From Halococcus sediminicola (lineage in GTDB: Archaea > Halobacteriota > Halobacteria > Halobacteriales > Halococcaceae), in contig NZ_BBMP01000010.1 of NCBI RefSeq assembly GCF_000755245.1, positions 1 through 64,000 of the forward strand: a stretch of 64,000 nucleotides of DNA, read 5' to 3'. A program made the position numbers and the translations under genes. Below, piece after piece: positions 24,783 to 33,860 of the stretch (position 1 is its first letter; every line of letters starts with the position of its first letter). A model generated the notes under the pieces. The model saw only the letters and a list, made by a program, of their open reading frames with translations. It was not told the origin of the DNA and did not search any database.

Positions 24783-26063
24783 TCATCGCTGATTCGCCGC
24801 CGCGCCCGCTGCACGGCCGGCCGCGTGGCCGGTCGCGAGCGAGATGCCGCTGCCCGATTTCTCCGCCGCGAAATCCGCCCCGCCGAGGACACCCCCGACG
24901 GCGCGGAGGTTGTCGTACTCCACTTTCCCATCCGCATCGAGTGGTCGCAAGTCGTCGTCGACATTGACCCCGAAGCGCGCGAACGGGTGGTCGCCGAACG
25001 CCTCGTCGGTGAACCACTCGTATCGGTCGTCGGGATGGGGAACGTGACAGTCGAAGATCGGCTCGACGACTCTCTCGCGATTCGAGTCGATCCCTTTGCC
25101 GACCAATCCACCAGTGGCGAGCACGAACTCGTCGGCGTGGAAGGGGACCTGCCGGCCGTTGCGGTCGGTGGATACGCTTCGGACTCGCTCACCGTCCGCG
25201 TCGAAGTCCACGACCGGGTTGCCGGTCGTCCGACGGACGCCCGCCGAATCGAGCGCTTCCTGAAATAGCGCTTCGAGCCCCAATCCGAGCAGGCTCGGCG
25301 GTCCCATCGGCACCTCGAAGACGTCGACCCCGAGGGACGATTCGAGCGCCTTCCGGACTTCCTGGGACTCCTCCTCGCCGAGTATCGCCGGAAACCCGAC
25401 CCGCTCTACGTCCCCGAGATGAGGCTCGACCGCTCGCGCGAGCGCGCGCCGTACCGGCGTCGGTCCGCTCGCGGTTTCGACGGGTTCGTCGTCATCGAGC
25501 GCGCGGGCGAAGCGCGTCACGCGCGAGTCGGCCCTGAAATCGCCCGGGAACGCGACGGTGACGCCTCGCGTCGTTCCTGGAACGCCGGCGGCAGCGAGGT
25601 GATCGGCCGCGAGCGGCGCGTCGAAGGCGGTCAGCGAATCGAACCCCACGAGCAGCGTTCTCCGACTTTGGCTCGCCAGTCCCGGGGCCACGCGCGTCGG
25701 GTAGCGCGCGGTCGGTTTCACGGTGCCGCCGTGGGTCGCCACGAGCGCGTTCGCGTCGGTGTGGCTTCCCCGGTAGGCGTCGCCGGTCACGTCGTCGAAC
25801 AAGGACAGCCCCGCTCGCACGGCGTCGCTGCCGACTCGTCGATAGGGATGGCTTTCGGGGAGAGAGGCGAGCGCGTCGAACGGCTCGGCGACGAGTTCGC
25901 CGTCGGCGTAGCCGAGGATGTCGATAAGCCCGCTCGCGTGCCGGAGCGTGCTCTTCTTGTGCGAGAGCAGTCGCACCCGCGCACCCTCGCGGGCCGCCCG
26001 GAGCGCGGCCGTCATACCGGCGAGTCCGCCGCCGATCACGCAGACGTCGTCCTCAATCGCCAC
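24783..26063 (-). CDS. glpB: glycerol-3-phosphate dehydrogenase subunit B
   Basis: 426 residues from a GTG at 26063. The N-terminal FAD-binding motif [21 protein letters not shown] directly follows the start, and a longer ATG frame inside glpA has an Arg-rich leader, so GTG is preferred. It overlaps the end of glpA by 11 bases. Late motifs include [13 protein letters not shown], and [28 protein letters not shown] near the C-terminus. Works with GlpA and GlpC to oxidise glycerol-3-phosphate to dihydroxyacetone phosphate. Confidence 0.93.
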   Translation of the reverse strand: MAIEDDVCVIGGGLAGMTAALRAAREGARVRLLSHKKSTLRHASGLIDILGYADGELVAEPFDALASLPESHPYRRVGSDAVRAGLSLFDDVTGDAYRGSHTDANALVATHGGTVKPTARYPTRVAPGLASQSRRTLLVGFDSLTAFDAPLAADHLAAAGVPGTTRGVTVAFPGDFRADSRVTRFARALDDDEPVETASGPTPVRRALARAVEPHLGDVERVGFPAILGEEESQEVRKALESSLGVDVFEVPMGPPSLLGLGLEALFQEALDSAGVRRTTGNPVVDFDADGERVRSVSTDRNGRQVPFHADEFVLATGGLVGKGIDSNRERVVEPIFDCHVPHPDDRYEWFTDEAFGDHPFARFGVNVDDDLRPLDADGKVEYDNLRAVGGVLGGADFAAEKSGSGISLATGHAAGRAAGAAANQR

Positions 26064-27807
26064 GCCTGCCCTCCTCGTCGTCGGTCTCTTCGCGCGCACC
26101 ACCGTCACGACGACCGCCATCGGCTGCCGCTTCCGGCGTGGGACCGGCGTCGAAGCGCGCGTACTCGATCTCGTCCTCCGTGGCCGCCGGATCGCCGTCA
26201 CGGTTCATCGTGGTCGCGTGGAGCGCGTGGTTCAACATTGCCTGGGAGAGCTGTTCGCCCCAGAGCGCGTGGCGCTGGCCCTTCCAGCGCTCCTCGTACA
26301 GTTCGTCGAGCGCAGTTCGTGTGGTCGCCTCGTCGTATGCGGGATGGAGCAGCGCGGCCATCCGGTGGGCACAGAATCCGCCCTGACAGTTGCCCATCGA
26401 GGCGCGGGTGCGGATGCGTGTCGCGTTCAGATCGGTGCCCGCATCGCTGATAGCATGGTCGAGTTCCGCACGCGTGACTGCCTCGCACGTACAGATGACG
26501 GGATTGGGACCATCGGTCTTCAGCACCTCGTCGGCCATGCTCCCGAGGCGTTCGGTGCTCCGGCGGCCGACCGGCGACCGAAGGCCAAATTCCTCCATGT
26601 AGTCACGAAGCACCGAAAAGTCATCGCTGCCCGGCAGTGGTTCGTCGGCAGTGTGACAGGTCGCCTCGACGCCGAGTTTCTCGCAGACGTGATTCGTGAT
26701 TTGCTCGGCCATCAGCCGGTAGGTCGTGAGCTTGCCGCCCACGATACTCGTCATTCCCTCCAGACCGTCGCGCTCTGCGTGGTCGAGCAGGAAGAACTGC
26801 CGCGTGATGTCCGTCGGGTCGGTCGTGCCGGTGTCTGGTGGTTCGTAGAGCGGACGCACGCCCCAAAACGAGCGCAGGGTGCGAGCCTCCTTGAGGATGG
26901 GGACGAGTTCCGAGAGGGTGTCGATCATCGCGTCGACCTCCCACTGCTCTTCGGGATAGTCGTCGGGGTCCTCGACTTCTACATCAGTTGTCCCAAGGAT
27001 GCAGGCGGTTTCGTGGGGTACGATGATGTCGGCGTCGCCCTTCGGCCGGCAGCGGTTGACGACGGTATCCACTTGCCGGGTGTTCATCACGGTCATCACA
27101 CCCTTCGAGGGGCGGACCTCGACCTCGACGCCCGCCATCGCGCCCAACTGGCCGGCCCACGCGCCCGTCGCGTTCACCACGTGGTTGGCCTCGATGCGCT
27201 CGGTCGTGCCCGGTTCGTAGTGTGAGCGCTTGCCCGGCCCGCTCTCGTGGCGCACCTCCACACCTGTTACCCTACTATCCTCGACGAGCACGTCCGTGAC
27301 CTCGGCGTGGGTCTCGATGCGTGCGCCGTGTTCCTCGGCGTCGGCGGCGTTCGCCACACAGAGTCGGAAGGGGTCGATGGCCCCGTCGGGTACTCGGATC
27401 GCGCGCTCGACGTCGCGGGTGAGATACGGCTCCATCGCTCGCGCTTCTTCGCCGGTGAGTACCTCGGCCGGAATGCCACAGGCCCGACAGCCGGCGAGCT
27501 TTTCTTCGAAGTAGTCGTCCGCGTCGTCGGCGAGCTGGACGAACAGCCCGCCGGTCATCTCGATCGTGTGGCCCGCAACCTCCCGAAGAATTCGGTTTTC
27601 GGCGATGCACTCGGCGGCGCTCTCCTGATCGGAGACCGCGTACCGTCCGCCGCTGTGGAGTAGGCCGTGCATCCGGCCGGTGGTGCCGTGGGTGAGGTTG
27701 CCGCGCTCGACCAGCGTGGCGTCGACCCCGCGCAGCGCGAGGTCGCGGACGATGCCACAGCCCGTCGAGCCGCCGCCGATCACGAGCACCTCGGTTTCGG
27801 TTGCCAT
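26053..27807 (-). CDS. glpA: glycerol-3-phosphate dehydrogenase subunit A
   Basis: 584 residues. FAD-binding [21 protein letters not shown] at residues 8-28, then [17 protein letters not shown] and [15 protein letters not shown] of the catalytic G3P dehydrogenase domain. A BFD-like 2Fe-2S domain follows at about 430-490 with [11 protein letters not shown] and [11 protein letters not shown]. The C-terminal about 40 residues are low-complexity and acidic/Arg-rich. First gene of the glpABC operon; a TATA box lies about 35 bases upstream. The operon is divergent from the Orc1/Cdc6-like gene and glpK. Confidence 0.95.
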   Translation of the reverse strand: MATETEVLVIGGGSTGCGIVRDLALRGVDATLVERGNLTHGTTGRMHGLLHSGGRYAVSDQESAAECIAENRILREVAGHTIEMTGGLFVQLADDADDYFEEKLAGCRACGIPAEVLTGEEARAMEPYLTRDVERAIRVPDGAIDPFRLCVANAADAEEHGARIETHAEVTDVLVEDSRVTGVEVRHESGPGKRSHYEPGTTERIEANHVVNATGAWAGQLGAMAGVEVEVRPSKGVMTVMNTRQVDTVVNRCRPKGDADIIVPHETACILGTTDVEVEDPDDYPEEQWEVDAMIDTLSELVPILKEARTLRSFWGVRPLYEPPDTGTTDPTDITRQFFLLDHAERDGLEGMTSIVGGKLTTYRLMAEQITNHVCEKLGVEATCHTADEPLPGSDDFSVLRDYMEEFGLRSPVGRRSTERLGSMADEVLKTDGPNPVICTCEAVTRAELDHAISDAGTDLNATRIRTRASMGNCQGGFCAHRMAALLHPAYDEATTRTALDELYEERWKGQRHALWGEQLSQAMLNHALHATTMNRDGDPAATEDEIEYARFDAGPTPEAAADGGRRDGGAREETDDEEGRRGD

Positions 27808-27837
27808 CGGTTCGTGGAGTCATCGCACTCCACGCGC

Positions 27838-27847
27838 TTTATTTTAT
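27838..27847 (-). promoter_or_regulatory. TATA-like box of glpABC
   Basis: ATAAAATAAA on the minus strand, centred about 35 bases upstream of the glpA ATG. Predicted leader about 10 bases. Confidence 0.65.
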
Positions 27848-27986
27848 CGGTGGGTCGTTGCCAGTCGTAGCTAACAGCCGTCCAAGAGGACTCGAACGGC
27901 CGCCAGTCACCGAACTGATGGGTTCGTCGCAACGTTGGCTCCGCGCCACCCGTCGTCCGCAGAAGGCTTATCACTACATACGGTGA

Positions 27987-28014
27987 TTTACGCCCGAACA
28001 CGTGTCAGTAGTAA
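27987..28014 (+). promoter_or_regulatory. shared glp element, copy 1 (upstream of Orc1/Cdc6-like gene)
   Basis: TTTACG followed 10 bases later by TGTCAGTAGTAA. The same 28-base arrangement occurs before glpK at 29392-29419, with 22 of 28 positions identical, including the final 12 bases. Just upstream here is TCAC-N8-GTGA (27971-27986). It may be a promoter/operator or a conserved leader element. Confidence 0.55.
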
Positions 28015-28125
28015 CAGACGGCGGACGATGGTTCATCGTCGAAACGGGCGACGGCAGGCCGCCTCGTCGATACCGGTCCCGCGCGCTCGATGGCCGACGA
28101 ACGGGTCGGTACGACGGGTAACACG

Positions 28126-29301
28126 ATGGATCTCGCCGCCCGCATCCGACGGCGTCGGGAATCGGTCGCCGAGACGCGGGTCGTGCTCGACTACCACGCC
28201 ATCAGCCCCGTCGCTCACGTCGACGAACCGACCAACCGGGGTACGGTGCTCGAACGCCTGTTGGACCACGCCGACCCGGTGTTCGACGGGCGACTCCCGC
28301 CGAACGCCTACGTCTGGGGACCGCCCGGGAGCGGGAAGTCGGCCGTCGTCACCGCGCTGTTCAGCCAACTCCGTCGCGTGGGGCCACTCTCGGATTCGGT
28401 GATCCACACGACGACCCGCGGCGGGACGAACGCGACGCCGTCGCTCGTCTACGTGGACGCGCGTCACGCGAACAGCGAGTTCGGTCTCTATCAGGCGGTT
28501 CTCGACGGGATGCTCGACGAATCGGTGCCCAAACACGGCGTCGGGACGGCGGCGCTCCGCTCGCGGCTGGCGGACACCCTCTCGGACGACCATCGGGTGC
28601 TCGTCGCGCTCGACCACGTCGACGAACCCGGCACGCGGTCGTTCGCGGCGACGGTGGAGGCGTTCGAGGGGATGGGGAGGTCGCTCTCGTGGCTCGCCAT
28701 CGGCCGTCGACCGCCATCGGCGCTTTCGGTCGACGGGCCGCCCGAGCGCATCGAGGTGCCGGCCTACCGCGACCTCGCGCTGGTGGACGTCCTGACCGCC
28801 CGCGCGTCGGCGGGGATGGCCCGGCGCGCCATCGAGCACGAACAGCTCCGCCGTATCGCCGTCTGGAGCGACGGCAACGCCCACGACGCGCTCTGTGTGC
28901 TGTTCGCCGCGGCCGACGAGGCGGCGCTCGCGGACGTCTCGACGGTCCGCGAGCGCGACCTTCACGCCGGCATGGACGCCCTCCCGCAGCCGTCGGTCTC
29001 GCTCGGGCGTGTGTTCGCGCTCTCGGCGAACCGCCAGCGGGTACTGGCACGCCTCATCGACATCGACGACGACCAGCGCGCGTCAGTCGACGCCGCAGCC
29101 ACCGCCGTCGCCGCCGCACCGGCCGTCGACCTCTCGGTGGGGACGGTGAAGCGACTGCTCTACGAACTCGCCGAGATCGGTATCGTCGAGCGGGTGACCG
29201 ACGAGCGCTCGTCGAACGGTGCCGGGCGCTCGCCGAGCCGCCTCGAACCACGATTTCCGATCCACGTTTTCCGTCGGCTCCACGCCCTCTCGGACCGGTA
29301 G
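28126..29301 (+). CDS. Orc1/Cdc6-like AAA+ ATPase with degenerate Walker B
   Basis: 391 residues from ATG 28126 (MDLAARIRRRRES); ATG 28090 would add 12 residues. The N-terminal VLDYHAISPVAHVDEPTNRG resembles the Orc1/Cdc6 entry region. Walker A GPPGSGKS is at about 65-72. Walker B reads VLVALDHVD (about 158-166), with His where the catalytic Glu of the DE pair is expected. A C-terminal winged helix (about 295-385) contains VGTVKRLLYELAEIGIVERV. It lies between divergent glpABC and glpK, not beside an obvious origin, and shares an upstream element with glpK. A DNA-binding regulator of glycerol genes is therefore more likely than a replication initiator, but this is inference. Confidence 0.8.
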   Translation: MDLAARIRRRRESVAETRVVLDYHAISPVAHVDEPTNRGTVLERLLDHADPVFDGRLPPNAYVWGPPGSGKSAVVTALFSQLRRVGPLSDSVIHTTTRGGTNATPSLVYVDARHANSEFGLYQAVLDGMLDESVPKHGVGTAALRSRLADTLSDDHRVLVALDHVDEPGTRSFAATVEAFEGMGRSLSWLAIGRRPPSALSVDGPPERIEVPAYRDLALVDVLTARASAGMARRAIEHEQLRRIAVWSDGNAHDALCVLFAAADEAALADVSTVRERDLHAGMDALPQPSVSLGRVFALSANRQRVLARLIDIDDDQRASVDAAATAVAAAPAVDLSVGTVKRLLYELAEIGIVERVTDERSSNGAGRSPSRLEPRFPIHVFRRLHALSDR

Positions 29302-29391
29302 CACCCGCGGCTCGGCGTCGTCCGGGTCGAGGGAACGTCTGAACGACTGGTACCGCGACCTACGCAAGATTTATGTGGATAGACGATGCTG

Positions 29392-29419
29392 TTTACGGTC
29401 GGAACCATGTCAGTAGTAA
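29392..29419 (+). promoter_or_regulatory. shared glp element, copy 2 (upstream of glpK)
   Basis: TTTACG-N10-TGTCAGTAGTAA, the same 28-base layout as 27987-28014. It begins about 20 bases downstream of a TATA-like GATTTATG (29369-29376), so it probably spans the transcription start and early leader of glpK, whose ATG is at 29457. Confidence 0.55.
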
Positions 29420-29456
29420 AAACCGGCCGACGCAAGCGACGGACGGAGAGCGCGCG

Positions 29457-30989
29457 ATGAGCGCCGAGACGTACGTCGGTGCCATCGACCAGGGTACCAC
29501 CGGGACGCGCTTCATGGTGTTCGACCACGGTGGTGGGGTCGTCGCCAGCGCCTACGAGAAACACGAACAGTTCTATCCCGAACCGGGCTGGGTCGAACAC
29601 GACCCGACGGAGATCTGGGAGAACACCAAGTCGGTCATCGCCGACGCGCTCGCGGCTGCCGACATCGACGCGAGCCAACTCGACGCCATCGGCGTCACCA
29701 ACCAGCGCGAGACGACGCTGTTCTGGGACGGCGACTCCGGCCGGCCGCTGATGCGCGCGGTCGTCTGGCAGGACCGCCGGACCACCGACCGCATCGAGGA
29801 ACTCGAAGCCGAGGGCAAGGCGGAGATGATCCAGTCGAAGACGGGTCTCGAACCCGATGCGTACTTCTCGGCGACGAAGGCCGAGTGGATCCTCGACAAC
29901 GCCGACCCCATCAAGCTCCAGCGTTCGCGCCCACAGGACGTCCGCGAGCGCGCCGACGACGGCGAGATCCGCTTCGGTACCATCGACTCGTGGCTCATCG
30001 ACAACCTCACCGGGAACCACATCACCGACGTGACGAACGCCTCCCGGACGATGCTGTTCAATATCCACGAGATGGACTGGGACGACGATCTCCTGGAGGA
30101 GTTTCGGGTGCCGCGCGCGTCGCTGCCGGAGGTCCGCCCGTCGAGCGACGAAAACCTCTACGGGACGACCGACGGGGATGGATTCCTCGGTGCCGAGGTG
30201 CCGGTCGCCGGTGCGCTCGGCGACCAGCAGGCCGCGCTGTTCGGCCAGACGTGTTTCGACCCCGGCGACGCGAAGAACACCTACGGAACGGGGTCGTTCT
30301 TCCTGCTCAACACAGGTGAAGAGGCCGTCGAGAGCGAGCACGGACTGCTGACCACGGTCGGCTTCCAGCGCTCGGGTGAGCCAGTCCAATACGCCCTCGA
30401 AGGCTCGATCTTCGTGACGGGCGCGGCCATCGAGTGGCTCGAAGACGTCGAACTCCTTGAGAACGCGATGGAGTCCGAATCGGTCGCCCGCAGCGTCGAT
30501 TCCACGGACGGTGTCTATCTCGTGCCCGCGTTCACGGGACTCGGTGCACCCCACTGGGACGGCCGTGCGAGAGGCACCATCGTCGGGATGACCCGCGGCA
30601 CCAGAAGGGAGCACATCGTCCGCGCGGCGCTCGAATCCATCGCCTTTCAGACCCGGGACGTCGCCGAGGCGATGGAGGCCGACGCCGACATCGAGATCAG
30701 TAGTTTGAAAGTCGATGGCGGTGCGGTGAAGAACAACTTCCTCTGTCAGCTCCAGGCGAACATCGTCGGCACCGACATCGTGCGTCCGGAGGTCGACGAG
30801 ACCACGGCGCTCGGATCGGCCTACGCCGCCGGTCTCGCCGTCGGCTACTGGAACGACCCCGACGAACTGCGCGAGAACTGGCAGGTCGACCGCGAGTTCA
30901 CGCCCGACGGGAGTGCCGACGTCGACGGCCGCTACGAGCGCTGGAGCGAGGCCGTCGAGCGCTCGCTCGACTGGGCACGGGAGGCCTGA
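29457..30989 (+). CDS. glpK: glycerol kinase
   Basis: 510 residues, standard for the FGGY kinase family. N-terminal YVGAIDQGTTGTRFMVFDHGG is the phosphate-1 ATP motif. Then GVTNQRETTLFWD and AVVWQDRRT (substrate Arg-Glu and Asp contacts), GDQQAALFGQTCF and TYGTGSFFLLNTG, and the FGGY-type signature region VDGGAVKNNFLCQLQANI (about 420). It phosphorylates glycerol, a major carbon source in hypersaline water, to G3P for GlpABC. ATG 29457 is immediately before the conserved core. The next gene starts directly after its stop. Confidence 0.96.
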   Translation: MSAETYVGAIDQGTTGTRFMVFDHGGGVVASAYEKHEQFYPEPGWVEHDPTEIWENTKSVIADALAAADIDASQLDAIGVTNQRETTLFWDGDSGRPLMRAVVWQDRRTTDRIEELEAEGKAEMIQSKTGLEPDAYFSATKAEWILDNADPIKLQRSRPQDVRERADDGEIRFGTIDSWLIDNLTGNHITDVTNASRTMLFNIHEMDWDDDLLEEFRVPRASLPEVRPSSDENLYGTTDGDGFLGAEVPVAGALGDQQAALFGQTCFDPGDAKNTYGTGSFFLLNTGEEAVESEHGLLTTVGFQRSGEPVQYALEGSIFVTGAAIEWLEDVELLENAMESESVARSVDSTDGVYLVPAFTGLGAPHWDGRARGTIVGMTRGTRREHIVRAALESIAFQTRDVAEAMEADADIEISSLKVDGGAVKNNFLCQLQANIVGTDIVRPEVDETTALGSAYAAGLAVGYWNDPDELRENWQVDREFTPDGSADVDGRYERWSEAVERSLDWAREA

Positions 30990-32063
30990 ATGCAGGCCCT
31001 ACTCCAGATTCCAGTCATCGGTCTCGGCGTCGAGGAGTTCGCCCTACTGGCCATCGCCGCTCTCGCCGGCGGCGCGTTCGGGGCGGCCCTCGGCGCGCTC
31101 CCGGCGTTCATCTTCACCGGGTTCGCGGTCTTCCTCGGCGAGGGTCTCAATATCCTCCAGGGGGCGATCACCTCGAACGTCGGCGCCCTCGACGCGGGAT
31201 CGCTCGGTGTCGACCTGACCGGTACGATCGGCTTTGGGATGGTCTTCGGCCCACACATCGCCTTCGCCGGCGGGGTGGCCGCCTCGGCGTACGCCGGCAA
31301 GAAGTATCCCGAGATGTCGCCCGCCGGGTGGGACTTTCACTTCGGGAAGAACATCCTGTACGCCTTCGGGACGAAACCCGACATCCTCGCGGTCGGTGCG
31401 GTCTTCGGTCTCGTGGGCATGCTCCTCAACCAGATCGCGAGCGGCATCGGCTTTCCGACCGACGGCATCGCGCTGTCGGTGTTCCTAACGGCGATGCTCG
31501 CACGCGTCGTCTTCGACTACCCGCTGATCGGCTCGCCGGCCGGCTCCTCGCTGTTCGACATGTCGCCGTTCGAGCGCGAGGAGGCGCGCTCGGTGGCCGA
31601 CGGCGGGACCGGCGACATGCGACTGGCGACCGAACCGTGGCTGCCCCACCAGTACAAGTGGCCCGGTGTCGCGGTCATCGGCGTCGTCGGCGGGGCTCTC
31701 GGCGGTTACATCTGGATCGAGACTGGCAGCATCTTCCTCGGCTACGCCTTCTCGGCGATGAGCCTGCTCTTTCTCAATCTCGGCGTCGAGAAGATCCCCG
31801 TCACCCACCACATGACGCTGTTGGGTGCGGTCGGGGCCGTCGTCGCCACGGAGATGGTCGGCGGGCCGGTCGTCGCCATCCTCGGGGCCGCCCTCTTCGG
31901 CGGTCTCACCGGACTCCTCGGCGAGGCGACCCAGCGGGTCTTCTACTCGCACTCGGGCACGCACGTCGACCCGCCGGCGATGGCCATCGCGGCCGCCATG
32001 TTCGTCGTGGGCGTGCTCTACCTCATTGGACTTATCCCGACCTCGGGCTACCTCGGTCTCTAA
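30990..32063 (+). CDS. multi-pass membrane protein linked to glycerol kinase
   Basis: 357 residues with about 8-10 hydrophobic segments (for example FALLAIAALAGGAFGAALGA, ILAVGAVFGLVGMLLNQ and ILGAALFGGLTGLLGEA) and a charged central loop around residues 190-225. The ATG abuts the glpK TGA with no gap, so the proteins are co-translated. No aquaporin NPA motif is visible, hence it is not a classical GlpF. As I recall, haloarchaeal glpK genes commonly carry such a neighbour, thought to be a glycerol facilitator; this rests on context, not on motif. Confidence 0.75.
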   Translation: MQALLQIPVIGLGVEEFALLAIAALAGGAFGAALGALPAFIFTGFAVFLGEGLNILQGAITSNVGALDAGSLGVDLTGTIGFGMVFGPHIAFAGGVAASAYAGKKYPEMSPAGWDFHFGKNILYAFGTKPDILAVGAVFGLVGMLLNQIASGIGFPTDGIALSVFLTAMLARVVFDYPLIGSPAGSSLFDMSPFEREEARSVADGGTGDMRLATEPWLPHQYKWPGVAVIGVVGGALGGYIWIETGSIFLGYAFSAMSLLFLNLGVEKIPVTHHMTLLGAVGAVVATEMVGGPVVAILGAALFGGLTGLLGEATQRVFYSHSGTHVDPPAMAIAAAMFVVGVLYLIGLIPTSGYLGL

Positions 32064-32075
32064 AACCACCAATCC

Positions 32076-32249
32076 ATGTCACACACACCAGAGCGACCGG
32101 AACTGTACGTCTGTACGAACTGTCAGAGCATTCACGCTGGGACCGTCTCGGGCGGTCCGGAGGACCACCAGTACGACGCGCCGGACGACTGTGCGGCCTG
32201 CGGAAGCACCGATTTCATCCGGATGGAGGACTACCCCCACTTCGGCTGA
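32076..32249 (+). CDS. 57-residue zinc-ribbon protein
   Basis: Small frame MSHTPERPELYVC...PHFG ending TGA at 32247-32249. Two Cys pairs, CTNC (residues 13-16) and CAAC (about 42-45), separated by a Gly/Asp-rich stretch, form a rubredoxin-like zinc ribbon. It starts 12 bases after the stop of the membrane protein gene, so it is probably the last gene of the glpK operon. Function unknown; such micro-proteins are frequent in haloarchaea. Confidence 0.7.
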   Translation: MSHTPERPELYVCTNCQSIHAGTVSGGPEDHQYDAPDDCAACGSTDFIRMEDYPHFG

Positions 32250-32486
32250 ACGGCACTGCGAGACGAGCGGCCACCGCATCGCATTCTCATCACGATCTCG
32301 AACTCGTCATCGATCACCACTCATCCATCAGCGTCGGCGAAACCGTCGAACATCCCAGGATTGGCCCTCCAGACCACGCTTCGTGGACGAAGTACTGTAA
32401 CTCGAATCGTCACAAAAGACTGATGCCGATCGAGAGCATAGCCCACACTCGACGAGTTACGAGACTCGCTCGGAGAATGGCCGATA

Positions 32487-32702
32487 ATGAGTGACGCTCG
32501 ACGAAACCGAACACGGGGGATCGAATCCACGACGACGGAGTGTCCGCTCTGTCGAGATCACGTCTCCGATGGTGTCTACCCACGCCACACGCTCGTTCTC
32601 CAGGACGAGAGCGACACCACGCGAAACCGGCGCATCGAGAGCCGCCTCTGTCCGTCGTGTTGGGAGGCGCTGTTCAGCAGCCTCTCGCCGGTGAACCCGT
32701 GA
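32487..32702 (+). CDS. 71-residue zinc-finger micro-protein
   Basis: Two Cys pairs, CPLC (about 19-22) and CPSC (about 55-58), frame a basic/acidic stretch with VYPRHTLVLQDESD between. The layout resembles HNH-less zinc-binding domains of small haloarchaeal proteins. It is 43 bases upstream of the TrmB-like regulator on the same strand. No enzyme motif. The 237 bases before it (32250-32486) show nothing recognisable. Confidence 0.6.
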   Translation: MSDARRNRTRGIESTTTECPLCRDHVSDGVYPRHTLVLQDESDTTRNRRIESRLCPSCWEALFSSLSPVNP

Positions 32703-32744
32703 GTCGCTACTCACCCGTCCGGTCGAAACACCGGGGATGATTCG

Positions 32745-33521
32745 ATGGTCGAAACACACCCACGAGAGATAGCCGTCACCCAACTCGAACAGTTGGGACT
32801 CACCGAGTACGAGGCGAGTACGTTCGTCGCGCTCGTCCGACTCGGAACGGGCACTGCCAAGGACATCGCCGACATCGACCACGTTCCGCGGACGCGCGTC
32901 TACGACGCCGTCGAATCGCTCCACGACCGCGGTCTCGTCGACGTCCAGCACTCGACGCCACAGACGTTTACTACCGTCTCCCACGAGACCGCCCTCCGCA
33001 AACTCCGCCTCGACCACGAGAACCTCATCAATCGTCTCGACACGGCGCTCGCCCAACTCGATCCCGCCGAGCCACACCGCGAGGAACTCGGCGTCTGGAC
33101 CACCATCGGCCGGGAGGCGATCGCCAGCCGAGTCGTAGAATTCATCGACGACACCGACGACGAACTCGTCTTCATGACCGTCGACGACCTGCTTACCGAG
33201 ACCCACCTCGATCAGTTGGCGACCGCCGCCGAGAGGGGCGTCGAGATCCACCTCACGGGCATCTCCGAACCGGTACAACACCGCCTCGAAGAGCGCGTCC
33301 CCGAAGCGACGCTGTTCGAGACGCTCTGGGACTGGGAGGAGGCCTCGGCCGGCAGCCTCCTCGTCACCGACGAGCAGACCGCACTCGTGAGCGTGTTGTT
33401 GCCCAAATCGAACGACGGCACCGAGGAGACGGCCATCTGGGGAACGGGCGAGTACAACAGTCTCGTGGTCGTCCTCCGGGCCATCTTCACCTGGCGCTTC
33501 CAGCACGAAGACGACGAGTGA
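32745..33521 (+). CDS. TrmB family transcriptional regulator
   Basis: 258 residues. The N-terminal winged helix (about 12-75) reads LEQLGLTEYEASTFVALVRLG then AKDIADIDHVPRTRVYDAVESLHDRGLV, the TrmB pattern. A short coiled-coil-like helix follows (about 85-110), then a phospholipase-D-like domain (about 120-255) with ELVFMTVDDLL. It lacks the long sugar-binding extension of full-length TrmB, so its effector is unclear. It faces a TbsP-type regulator convergently across 33522-33860. Confidence 0.88.
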   Translation: MVETHPREIAVTQLEQLGLTEYEASTFVALVRLGTGTAKDIADIDHVPRTRVYDAVESLHDRGLVDVQHSTPQTFTTVSHETALRKLRLDHENLINRLDTALAQLDPAEPHREELGVWTTIGREAIASRVVEFIDDTDDELVFMTVDDLLTETHLDQLATAAERGVEIHLTGISEPVQHRLEERVPEATLFETLWDWEEASAGSLLVTDEQTALVSVLLPKSNDGTEETAIWGTGEYNSLVVVLRAIFTWRFQHEDDE

Positions 33522-33860
33522 ACATCGTGGGAATACCGCTCACCGAGGAAGGCGATCCTTCGATAGGGATCCAGCTCTGAAAACGCCACACGTCGTGGCT
33601 TGCCGGGTACTGGCCGCTCGTCTTCATACCCATTTCACTCCCTTCCATCACTCAACTATTGAGTCGTTCAATCGGTCGGAACGGCGCTCGCACAGGGCGG
33701 GCGACATCGCGTGTCCGTGAGTCGGGACGACGGGCCGTGGGCCGACTCGCCCGGTCGAGGGGTATTCATAAACAATCAGTCGATAATCGGTACCGTTCCC
33801 GGGATTCGCCGACCGCCGACCCAGTTGCGAGCCGACGATCGCCGCAGAACTGCCCGGCGG
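33522..33860. other. convergent intergenic region with short inverted repeat
   Basis: 339 bases between two convergent regulator genes. No gene is supported. At 33650-33664 there is a perfect ACTCAA-CTA-TTGAGT inverted repeat, and a TATA-like ATTCATAAAC around 33765-33774 that has no gene to serve. The repeat may be a terminator hairpin or a regulator site; CTATTGAGT recurs next to the TbsP promoter at 34722-34730. Confidence 0.5.

Noticed and set aside
27808-28125. replication origin beside the Orc1/Cdc6-like gene
   Set aside because: No long origin-recognition repeats or A+T-rich unwinding stretch seen; the protein has a degenerate Walker B.
30990-32063. classical GlpF aquaglyceroporin
   Set aside because: No NPA motifs; only the linkage to glpK suggests a role in glycerol transport.
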